Assembly (NCBI RefSeq): GCF_000143415.4
Contig: NW_003314272.1
Span: 1,645,146-1,709,145 of the forward strand
Source: Selaginella moellendorffii
Taxonomy: Eukaryota > Streptophyta > Lycopodiopsida > Selaginellales > Selaginellaceae
Direction: 5' to 3'
DNA length: 64,000 nt
Shown here: positions 20,900 through 32,000 of the stretch, one piece after another
How the letters are laid out: each line of letters starts with the position of its first letter
Position numbering within the stretch: position 1 is the first letter of the stretch
Notes under the pieces: model-generated
What the model was told of the DNA's origin: nothing
The model's input: the letters and a program-made list of their open reading frames with translations, nothing else
Database searches by the model: none
Made by a program: the position numbers and the translations under genes

Positions 20900-23260
20900 G
20901 TAGCACGGGCTGTGTTATAACTGGGCGTGTTGGGTGTAGTTATGTTAATAAGCATATGATCCTTAAATAAATCACAAAGCAAAAATACTTAATAACACAT
21001 ACCAGATGTTATTCACAGTATTGTGTCTCAAAATGTATTTTATTGTAGATCGGGCTAATTTTTTTAGTTTTTCTTTTTGCAAAGGTTTGGTTGAATGGCT
21101 TTTCTAAAGAGTGTACACAAGGAGAAGTTATATAGTCTCATAATTATAGTTGATGTGCATAATTCAAAAAGAGAATAAAGAGAAATTTTCTATAGCTCTT
21201 TCTTCGTACTAAATTAAAATGTGATATTTTTTATATCTCAATGTTTTTTTTTTAATCTTAGGTTTACTAGCTTAAAGATTATAAACACTTAAATGTTACA
21301 GAAAAGAATTATACAAGATAATATTCTTAGAATATTCTTAAACATGCCTAAATAAAAGTGGATAATAATTTTAGTTTTCATGTTGTTAATTTTAATCACC
21401 ATTTTAAAAGTTCTAATACTGTTAATATTCAAGGAAGTGTTATTACAAAATTGTGATTGTAAGTATTGAAAATTACATGTTGGAAAGTCCTTTTGGATAT
21501 TTTTCTTTAACTGCAACAACAATAAGAGATCAATATTTCTAAACCTTTTATCAAACCCTATTGTGTTAGTGAAGCATTTTGATTATACTTAGACTAAACA
21601 AGTACAAAGATGGAATTCTTATATACTATTAGTTAAACATACTTAGTTTCTATCTCATTATGTCTTTTATTAGCTAAGAACCTTTGCATATTAAACATTA
21701 GTCCCTCAATATTGCTACATAAGAGCTTACCATGTTTAAACACCTTTATGTGTTAATTTTGTTCAGTCCTATTGACTATTTATAAAAAGTTTTTAGATTT
21801 ACTAATTGGGTATATCTATGAAATGTGAAGATTGTTCTCAACATAATAGTGTTATTCCTGCATATAAATTTGCAATCAAGCACCATTATAATTGTTTTAG
21901 AGACTAACTCCTAGATTGAGGTGAAAGCCTAAAGTATGTGTTTATATAGGAGGGGTGGTTTCTTGTGGAGTTCTATAATAGGGATAGCTGGCATAGTATA
22001 TTCTATATGACTTGCATTAGACCACTAGTATGTTAAGATAGCATAAAATTTCATTTGGTTCCACTTTATGTGGTAGGATGTTATTTTAACTAATTAGAAA
22101 AAGAGATTTATTTTTATTTATGGGCTTTTTTAAACCCTAATGACTTATCTCTCAAGTAATTCTTTTTGGTTATTTGATATTTTAAAATTATTTCAATGTC
22201 GATTTATGTTTTGTCTCTTTACTCTTTATGCTATACACTTAGCAGTTATTTAGTGTTTTAGTTCTTTTGGTTATATGCTTGAGAGTTTAGATCCATCTTT
22301 TTATTTAATGACTTAAGGCTAGCCACATGTTCAAGGGTTATATTCTATTTTGTGGTTATTTTATGATAAATAATAATAGAGTAAAGAGTGATAACTACAT
22401 ACACTATAAAAATACTATCATATTTATATTAATTTCAGTTAATTTCTTTTCCTATTGTACTTATTATTTATAACATTTTTTCTTTTTAATCTATTAAAAA
22501 TAAAAATAATTAAATTAATATTTTTAATTAAAATCTATATTGATAAGCTTTATTTAAGTATAGTGTGATTTAATTAAGTATTGGTATTTACTGATATATT
22601 TATAAGACATTAAAAAACTTTTTAATGCAACAACACTAAATTTATAAAGTTTACTATAACTTATAATATATCAAAACAGTTCAAAACTATATTCTAAAAT
22701 AAAATAGTTTTATAATTATAAAATGTATGACTATGTTTTTAAAACCTTAAAATATTATTTTAAAAATTTAATTTATTTAGTGTTGTATTTATATAATTAT
22801 ATTACTCAATGATTTTAATTAATATCTCATACTCTTTAAATTAATTATATATAGCACAAATTATTCATGTATATTACTTAATGACTGCTGGTTATTTTGG
22901 TATATTCACAGTTAATGGTTGAGATTTATATGTCATATAAATATATGAATAAAATGTTATATTATAAGGTTTATACACATATTTTAATGATTTTCCAAAT
23001 TGTTTAAAGATTTTTTAGAAGATAAAATTTTAAAATCTTAATTTTTTAATATAAATATTAATAAATATATTAAATTATTTTAACCTAGAGTTATATGAGT
23101 GTGAGTGGGGAGTGAGTTGCTAATGGTGATGCCACTTGGTAACTACTATTATTTAATTTGGGATAATTAATGTTTAATAAATTTAATATAATAAAGAAGA
23201 AAGCTTAATATATGCCATATTTTAATTTAATGCATAAAAATTCCATTAATAGGAAACGAA
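20900..23260. repeat. AT-rich decayed repeat block
   Basis: Base composition drops sharply to mostly A and T, all frames are closed, and long A/T runs abound (for example 22440-23060). The segment 21600-22080 is recognisably related, in the same orientation, to 53690-54215: both contain ATTGTTCTnAACATAAT, a TATTTATnAAAAG block, and an ATTAGACCAnTAGTATG block in the same order. This is old, heavily mutated transposon-derived DNA without identifiable coding sequence. Confidence 0.7.
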
Positions 23261-23752
23261 AAGGAGGAGCAAACCTTTCTTATGCGTTGCATATTATGGC
23301 TTAAAATATCATGCTCAATAGCATACTAAAGAGAACTCAAACTCTTAAGCTTAGCTTGCTGAACAAAATGCGTCCTTACCTACCATGTTGCTGAGAAGGT
23401 AAGAAAATTTAGTGTAAGCTCCTGAAATGATCGTCATCCTTCCAAAATCTGGGTCGGGCAGGGAGTAAGCAGCAGATTCTTTAGACAAAAGGTGGCGTCC
23501 GTACCACGCCTCGTTTTGAGTCGTATCAATGCCTAGATTGTTGTTAAAGTGCTTGGATGCACGCTACAGATTTCTCAAACATAGACTCAATGCACAGTTC
23601 TTAGAGCTGAGCTGACAAAATACAAAGGCAAATCCAGTTTCCATGTACGTAGAGCAGTGACAAGTCCATCAAAAACCATGGTGCCATGGACACCGGTGAC
23701 TGCGCCTGGAGAAGTTCCATAGCCTTTTTCTTCCAGGTTCTTGGCCCTGCCA

Positions 23753-24898
23753 TCAGTCGAACTTGCTGGGAATGCCCCTGTACAGCTCCACCTTGTCCTT
23801 GACGTATTTCTGACAAGAAAGCGCCACTTTGTTGCGAGGATCGAACTGTAAAGTCTGCTCGTAGGCCTTCAGAGCCCGTTTCCAGTCCTTCCGCTTCTCG
23901 TAAGAGCTTCCCAGGTTGTTCCAGGCCACAGTATAGCCTGGGGACAAAGTCACTGCTTTCTCGTAGTGGGAGATAGCCTGCTCGACCTTGTTCTCGCTAA
24001 AGTACGCGAAACCAAGAGCATTGTACACCTGGAAAGGAGAAACGAAACTCCTGAATAAAAATAAAGCAACACACACACAAGCAAGAATGCAAGACTTTAT
24101 ACCTGTGCTAGTTCTTGCTCATCGTCCTCCCATTTCTTTATGGCTTGTTCCAAGTATTTTCTGGCAACGGGATACAGCTTCTTACGCAGCATCACGGCTC
24201 CAAGTTCGTAGTATTCCACCGGAGTTGCCTGACTCGTTCTCACACGCTCCTGGCAGAATCGAAAACAAAAAAAATAAAATTATGAGTAGGCTAAGGAAGT
24301 GTCGAAGAATCCATATCAGACCAGCAACTCCTTTGCAGCCATTTCGAGTTCTCGGCGGACGAGAATTTGCCGGATGACGAAGAAGCCACCACCTCCAAGT
24401 AGGAGCAACACTCCCCCGAGGTAAGCATACTGGAATCCAGTCTCTGCGAGCGAGACACTGATCTCTCCAACACTTCGATTTCCAGCAGCGTGTGCAACAC
24501 CGGTTTGTAACAATGGAGCAAAGGTGACAAGATTTTGAGCGATGCGAAGATCTGCAGCGGAAACCATTCTTTCCATCGTCAGAAAAGCAAGAACGAAATG
24601 AGAAAAACTTCATCGAAGAAATCGATATCATCGATGGAAAAACATCGAGGAAAGAGAGAACACGAACTTGGCGAAGAATCCAGAAGACACCTTGCCTGAG
24701 AAGAAGAAAAATGAAATCCTATTATTTTTCCAATCCATAGTCTACATTCTTCCCACATACCTCGCAAAACTTTCCGACTCTTCTCGGCTTGGCACAAAAT
24801 CTCCTCCGCTGCGCACAAACACTACTCCTGATCGACGCCGCCTCGTCCAGCGAGCCGCGAAGCCCTAGCAACGAGGCTCCACCGCTGGAGCACGCCAT
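23753..24898 (-). CDS. Chloroplast-type TPR protein with one membrane segment
   Basis: Minus-strand gene. Secure exons are 24322-24551, 24103-24249 and 23753-24028; the first exon is most likely 24761-24898. The product has a basic Ser/Arg-rich N terminus starting [16 protein letters not shown] (transit-like), then [20 protein letters not shown] leading into a hydrophobic segment ([17 protein letters not shown]). An [20 protein letters not shown] repeat follows, and then two clear tetratricopeptide repeats ([39 protein letters not shown]). It matches a conserved single-copy plant TPR protein predicted for plastid membranes. TPR domains mediate protein-protein contact; the partner is unknown. 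How exon 1 reaches the exon beginning at 24551 is uncertain. The phases do not match directly, so either a small extra exon in 24600-24700 or a start at the in-frame ATG near 24576 is needed. Confidence 0.82.
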
Positions 24899-25205
24899 AG
24901 CTGGGGTTTAAAAAAATCTAACGGTTCCACCAACAAGATAGACCATGGCATACCGCGCGTCACTTCTAGTACCGCCATACTACCGCGCGTCACTAAATCC
25001 ATTTAGAAAGTCCTGTTCCAAGCTCAAAAACAAGGGAGAGAAAGAAAAGCTGGAAAAGAACACTATAAATTCGGTGAGCACTAGCTATATAAAATTCCTG
25101 CCCGTGATCACGAGGAATATAGACGTCTTCGAGGTGTTCTTCGGGAGTATCTCTCCAAAGTTCTTGGAGAGGAAAATATAGAAGAATAGCCGAGCGATCG
25201 ATCCA
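24899..25205. other. Short intergenic spacer
   Basis: Spacer between the TPR gene start and the 3' end of the homeodomain gene. It contains a short direct repeat of a TACCGCGCGTCACT unit (around 24952 and 24979) and no coding signal. Confidence 0.5.
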
Positions 25206-28200
25206 CTAGCTAGGCACAAAATCGTGCAGCAGCTGGCTCTCCATATGCTTCCTGCTCGCGTAGTTCATCCCGTCGTGCAACCCCGCCGCCGCCGCCGCCG
25301 CCGCCGCATTGTCGTACAAGCTGGAGAAATCATCGCCGCCGCCACCTCCACCACCTCCGCCGCCACCGCCGCCACGAGCCAGCGCGTGGAATCCCTGCGG
25401 TTGCAAGTAGGCTGCTGCCGCCGCCGCCGCGTGAGGATGGATCACTCCTCCCAAGCTGCTGTCACTGTGCTGGAGTCCCAGAGTGAGAGATACTCCACCT
25501 CCCGGCGAAGGATTTAAGTTGTATCGAAAGCCTGGATTGGCGGCGGAGAAGCGGAGGCTCTGGTCGTGGTATCCTCCGCCGCCGCCACCTCCATAGCCGT
25601 GGACTCCCAAGCTATCATCGCTCTCCGGCTTCATGTCCACTTCCATATGGTGGTGTCCAAAGTCCGCCGAGGATGGATCGTGGTACCTGGATTTCTTGAG
25701 CTGCTGGTGGTGCTGGACGCTGGAATCCTCGTACAAATCCGCTGGAGACGATCCGACCACCATGTTTTGCTGCTGCTGCTTCCGGAGCCCCGGATTGTAG
25801 TCGACCGGGCTGGTCTCGTGGATGAAGTCCTGCTGCCCCGAGTGATCCATGGACATGAGCTTCCCCGACTTGGGATCGGTGAGAGCGTCACTGCTGTTCT
25901 TGAGCTCGTTTTCCTCGCTCGCGGCTTGCATCCGCGCCACCGCCGCGTCCAGCTCGTGATCTCTCGTTTCTTCCTGGTACATCTCCTCCACCATTGGCTT
26001 CCATAGCCTCACTCGAGCGTTGATGAACCAGTTGGACACCTGTGATCGCGATAAGTGTCAGTCGATACTCCGTTATTTGGAAGTTTAGCTCCAAGAACAT
26101 TGGAGCATTAAAGTTCCGGGAACTTTGGGAGAGGAAATTACCTGACTTCTTGTAAGACCAGTCTGCCTCGCTAGCATCATCTTGTCCGCGTCTTTGGGAT
26201 ACCTGGAAAATCCAGCAAAGTTAGCTTCGCTCGAGCGTTACACAAGAACACTTAATTGCTCGGTCGATCCATGCATGCATCACGTCAAACATTTCTACTT
26301 CCAGGAAGCGACAATCGCCCGCAAATCAAGCAATCACCCAGTCAGGGACCAATCCAGCAGCACCAAACATTCCAAGCTCCAACTTTCGAGGAAGAGAAAA
26401 AGCCAAACAAAACTTACGGATGGAGGAAGTGCTCAAAGAGCCAAGCTCGCAAGATCGAAACCGATCGCTCGGGGAGTCCTCGCTGCGGCCTCCAGGCGTG
26501 CTGGTTGAGCATCCCGAGCTGCTGGAACGCTCGCTGCTGCCGGATCTGCTGGTCGATGAAGCGGAGCCGGGAAGTGGGGCTCTTGGTGGTGATCTGCTTG
26601 GAGATGTCCTCCTCGCCCAGGGACTTGCAAACCAGCGAGATTTGCCCCGTGATGGCGTCCTTCAGGCACCGAAAGTAGCGAGACATGGCTTGCAACGCGA
26701 GAGCCGTGTAGGGAGTGGCCGCTCCAACGCCGGCCACCGCATCAAACGAGCTGATCACCACTTGCATTTGATCGTAGTACTGCCGGTATCTCCGATCCAC
26801 CTGCCAAGAAAAACAGAACGTTTTAGCTCGATCCAAATCACGCATGGGAAAAGTTCGTCACCTCTTGGAGCATGGCGATGAGCTTGGATTTCTTCGTCTC
26901 AAGTTCCTGCTTCTCCTCGGCGCTCAGCGCGCTCGTCGACTCCACTCCACCTTCGATCGAGCTTGGGGCCGCTGCCGCAGACGCTGTTCCAGTCCCACTC
27001 GTGGTAGCACCCCCAGCTCCTCCAGTTCCAGGCGCGGTTTTAGCTCCTCCGCCACCCGGCGAAGTGGAGCTTACGGCGGTATTGTTTCCAGCGCTCACGC
27101 AAGCATCCTTCTCGTTCGAAAGTTCTTGAGATGACCCCGCAGCCGGAGCTGGAGCGCTTTGATCTTTGCTCGTCGTCGGTGCTGGATTGTTGTTCGCCGG
27201 AGCACTAGGAGTAGTAGCAGAAGTCGGGCTTGTGAGAGGGCTCGCCGCTCCTCCTCCGCCGCCCCCCGCCGCTGTCCATCCCTGAGAGTTGGATGGTTTG
27301 CTCTTTTGCTTGCCACCTCTTCCAACGCTGCAAACTTCCTCTAAGAGCTGCTGGCAAGCCTTGAGGTAGCGGCTGCTGGAGATGATGTTAAAGCTGGCGG
27401 ACATGGCCGGAGTGGCGCTGGCGGCGTCCGGGACCTTGGGAGCGGCGGCGCCGCCAATAAAATCCCGCCGGAAGTGGCTCAAGTCCGCCGCCAGCTTGGA
27501 TCGCTTGCTGTCTGCCTGGTGATCCTGGCCGTGATCCAGCCCCGACTGCTGGATCACGTCGAAAGCGTTGAGCGGCGGCGGCTGCTGGGAGGAGAGCGAG
27601 AGCGAGAGGCCCTGGAAGACTCCACCGCCGCCACCGCCGGCGGCGCCACCCGGGGCTTGCGAGGAGAGATGGTCTTGCATCTGGTGGAACGCCGCCGCCG
27701 CCGCCGCGTGCTGGTGGTAGTCGGAGAAGTCGCTTACGTCCATCGACGTCTTGGCGGCGCGCTCGCTCCCGGGCATGAAAACCAGCTCGTCGCCACTCTT
27801 CCAGCTCGAGAAGTGCGATCCTCCGCCACCATTTCCACTTCCACCACGGTACGCCACCGGAGAGTTCGACACGGACGTAACTTGCGAGGTCTGGGAGAGT
27901 GAGTTTTGCGAGCTGTGGAGCGGCACTCCAATGGGAGTCTGCGACGCCGCCGGCCCCGGGATGAAAACCATGCTCCCGGGAGCTCCCGCCGCCGCCTGGG
28001 CCGGCGGCGGTCCATCTCCAGAACTGGCGGCGAATCCGCCGTATCCGGCAGCAGCCGCCGCCGCCGCTGCGTTCATGAGATAGAGCTGCATTGCCTCCTG
28101 CGAGTTTGGAGCTCCGCCGCCGCCGCCGGTCGCAAAGTAAGCGCTCAGGTCCCGCCCGGTCGTGCTTCCAAACGTTTGCTGCATGCTCATATTGTTCGCG

Positions 28201-29066
28201 GCAAAGCCACCGCCGCCAGGCCATGCAGCTCCTCCGCCACCTTTTCCAAGAACGTTGGAGTTGAAAGCTCCGGCTTGCGATCCCGGGGTGTAAACCACGC
28301 CGCCTTGAGTGATACCATCGGTGCCACCGCCGGTGAGAATGTAGCCTTGGTTCTTCCCGGACACCGCGGTGAGGAGGTCCGAGCCGGACGTGTAGTTGTA
28401 GAGCTCCGGGCCGAGCATTGGATTGTTGTAGACCGAGAGCATGGCGTCCTGCCCCGCGCTTCCGCCATAGCCACTACCACGAACCGACGCTTCCATGTTG
28501 TCGTGATGATCATGACCTTGGTGGTGGTGGTGGTGGTGGATTTCTCCGCCGCCTTGCGATCGTCCATGATCGCCGCTGTGATTTGGAGAGGCTGGCTGAT
28601 GCTGCTGCTGCTGCTGCAAGGAGCCGGGGATCCGAAGCTTCTCCCGCCGGCTTTGCTGCGCTACGTGCTGTAAGTTGGTGTTCATGCTATGGTGGCCAGA
28701 GTTTGATCTTGTTTGATCGATGGAACTGGCGTTGATCGCCTCGGCCTTGCTGCTACCCCTACCACCACCGCTGCTACTGCTGCTGCTGTGGCTGCTAAGT
28801 TTTAGATCTCCCGTCGCCGCTGGTGTAGATCCCAGAGAGTAAGCTCCATGATCGCCGCCGCTGGCCCGCTGGTGGTGGTGGTGGTGGTGACTGAAATGAT
28901 CGCTAGGATGATCGCGTGTGGAGGAAAAATAGAGTGGAGTATCGGTGGTGGTGGCGGTGTCTCGCGGTTCGTGGTGGAAGGTGGAGGCGCCGCCGAGGAA
29001 GGAGTATGGCGTTGTGGGCGATTGGAACGAGTCTCTAGCACTCGTCAGGACTTGCATCAAGGACAT
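25206..29066 (-). CDS. BEL1-like (BELL) TALE homeodomain transcription factor
   Basis: Four exons on the minus strand (26862-29066, 26418-26800, 26142-26202, 25206-26039) encode 1160 residues. Exon 1 (735 residues) is low complexity with His, Gln, Gly, Ala and Ser runs, but contains an N-terminal ZIBEL-like LSLSLSSQ near 487-494 and the SKY motif [19 protein letters not shown] at 563-581. The BEL domain follows ([19 protein letters not shown] continuing into [15 protein letters not shown]). The TALE homeodomain spans about 836-903, with [18 protein letters not shown] providing the three-residue loop extension and [20 protein letters not shown] as recognition helix. A C-terminal ZIBEL motif VSLTLGL follows a Gly/Ala-rich tail. 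BELL proteins dimerise with KNOX homeodomain proteins through SKY/BEL and act in the nucleus in meristem, leaf or diploid-phase programmes. The protein is much longer than the usual 500-800 residues because of homopeptide expansion. Confidence 0.96.
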
Positions 29067-32000
29067 GGTGTTGCGGTGCTTCTACTGGACGAGTTCTTTC
29101 CGAGGGTACTTAACATGCTTCTCTAGGAATCTGCGAGAGAGTCAAAGCCACCACACACAAAGCATGCACTCGTGAGCGTGATTAATCGCACAAGCGGCAT
29201 GAATTCACGAAGAAATAACAAGAAAAGAAAGAAAAAGCTCGCAAGAAGATAAGAAAGAGATTCGAGCGTTCAAACAAGCCATTCGACAAGAGTTTCTGCG
29301 AGGACTCACAGCAACTTCGCATTTCAACTTCCAGGCCGAGAGAAATTCCAGAAACTTGGCTGTAGGGAGTGCACAAACGAACGAGTTAGAATTCTCGACA
29401 AGCTTTGGATGAAACTAGGAGGAAGATGGATTGACGATGGATAAAAATCACATCTTTGAGCAGGAATAAAGTTTTCCTCTCCCGTTCCCCCTTCCCTCTC
29501 CCACAATCTATCCGTGAAGTGACGCTTCTCAAAGAAAAGAAAAGAAAAGAAACCCACAAAGATGCGACGGATGGATGCTTCCTGCTGCGGTGATTTTGCT
29601 GCTAGCCCCACAACTTTTGGGATATGAATGAATCTCTTTCGGAAAGCTCGAAAGTTCTCGCCTCGAGCGGCCAGCGCAGCCTTTGATAAAGAGTGGAAGA
29701 CTTCCATGATGCTCTCAAGAACATAGAGGCTACAGCACTCGTCCTTGGAAATTCAATGCTAGAAGGAAGATGGCCCAGACCTTTGGAAGAGAACAATCCA
29801 GCCAAGCTATCGCACGACCAATTCTTTCTATCCGGAAGGCAAGCCCATCGACCCTCTTCATGGAGAAGAAAGAGAGGAGGAAGAAAAAAGAGGGAGAGAG
29901 AGAGAAAGAGAGAGTCTAAAGAAGCATGGACCTGGAATCGAGAGAAGTAGAACTCACCAGCGTGATCTTGATAAAGTCCACGATGATCCGCCTCACTGTT
30001 CACTCCACCGATCGCAAGAACAAAATCAGAACCCGCAACCAATCGACAGGCTTCCGTCGCTCCACGAGAAAGAAAGAACCAAGGAAGGGGCAACTCGACT
30101 ACTTCTACCTCGATGTTCTCTCTAGTAAAGAGCGCACACACTCCACACTCCACACGACCACACACAAAACGCTACGCTCTCGCTAGAGCAAAGAGACACA
30201 CTCTCTAGACTCTCGCGCACACACACTTTGGACTTCTCGCAAATCGATGGAAGAAGGGAGAAGAGGGGAGGAGGAGCACAGCAAGCACTCTTTAGACCCG
30301 CCTCTCATCGCTTTCACACCCAACAACAACGCCCTCCAACATCTTTTCCTCTCTAGCGAAGAACAAGCTTGGAGCTTGGATCCCACAAGAAAAACACCAC
30401 TTTGGCGAGGAGCTCCCTCTCAACCTGGGTTGATCCACGGAGAATCAAATGAATCCACTGCTTCGCAGCTACTGCTGCTGCTCCTTCCTGGATCGATTTG
30501 ATTTGCTTTCTTCTCTCTATATGCTGTTATAAGTTTGTGCTGCTGGCCGCCATGCTACTTCGATCCACGAATCCGTCCATGTCCGCCCATCCACATCTCA
30601 CTCTGGATGATCTGGGGTCTTGTTTCTCATCCCCAGGAACTCCAACCACCAAACACACACACACATACACAAAAACGTAGCTCACTAGTAACACACCATG
30701 AAAACGAGAGCTTTCTCTCCCAGCCCTTCTCTCCTTCTCTGGGTGTGATTTGACGCACCGCGAGAGGGACACACAACACAAGGAATATGAAAAGGGCTTC
30801 TTCTTCTTCTTCTTCTTCGTCCCCCTCCTCCGTCCCTCTTCCCCTCTGTTCTAACTTAAAGTATTAAAGGACAAAGAACTATAAAACGGAGAAACGCGAG
30901 AACGTCGAGTAGAGACCAGCCTTGGATCGAGAAATCGATGTTGGTGTTGCTGGTTTTGGCTTGGATCCCACTGCAAGCCACCAAAGTAGCTCGTCTCGCG
31001 GCCGGATCAATCAATCGGTCGTTGCTTCGCCCAAGTCTCTCTACTATCTGTGATCATTCCCCATCATTCTCTTCGTTCTTGGTTCTTCTTCCTCTTCTTC
31101 TTCTTCCTCTTGGTCGTCGTCGAGCTTCGTTCCGGACACACCAGGTCGGATCAGGCAAGCACGGACCATCGCGATTGATTGCTCGTCGTCGCCGCAGTGG
31201 CAGCGGCAGCGCTGCGGACGAGCATCATCGCCCCCCTTTTAAGAAACCCAATCAGTCACGAATCACGAATCACGATTCACGAACACAAGGGGGGCTTGGG
31301 ACAAGGTTGCTGTCAGTCAGGTGACAACCCTTTGTCTGGGCGAGTGTGAGTGAAGTGAGAGTTGAGAGGAAAGATGAGCCTGATAACGAGAAAGAGCCTC
31401 GAGATCTCCTTGATTGATGGAAGAAACCCAAGAACTCTCTTAAGAACTGGAAAGGGGAAAAGAAGCAAAGGGCAAAAGAGAAAGAAGAAAGAAAACGAGA
31501 GAAAGAAGAAAAAGGAGAGACGAAGGATTTGAATGAACACCGGAAAGCTGCCAGGAGCAAAAGGCGAGAGAAGAGTATATTATTCTGCTAATGCCGGATT
31601 AGTGGGACGGTGGATTAAGCCGCCATAGCCAGCGAGCCGCGAAAGCATGGCACGCACGCGAAAATCGATCGCTCGCTCGGCGACGAGCGAACGACCGACC
31701 GATCGGCCCCGCCCTGTCTTTTGGAAGACGAGAAGCTGGATCGATCGACCAACCGGGCAGGCCTTTACAAAAAAGAAGAAAAATTTGGATCCCTCTTTCA
31801 ATTTCTTTTGTTTAGCTAAGCGCCTCCAAGGCAAGCATGAGATCATCACCAAAGGACCGCGTTACCATAGCTTAGCTTTCGCGGTTAAAATTTTCAAGTT
31901 TTTCTAAAATTTGAATTTGAATTTTTTTTCAAAATTTTTTTTAAAAAAAATCTGTTGTTTACTTCCACGCCCGTACATGGGCGACAAAATAGACACTCCC

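Noticed and set aside
25224-29041. Long plus-strand and alternate-frame ORFs over the BELL exons
   Set aside because: They are antisense or out-of-frame shadows of repeat-rich coding sequence; splice sites and homeodomain fix the minus-strand model.
30938-31324. Plus-strand 128-codon frame upstream of the BELL gene
   Set aside because: Leu/Ser/Arg-rich low complexity from CTT/TCT tracts, with no domain or splice support.
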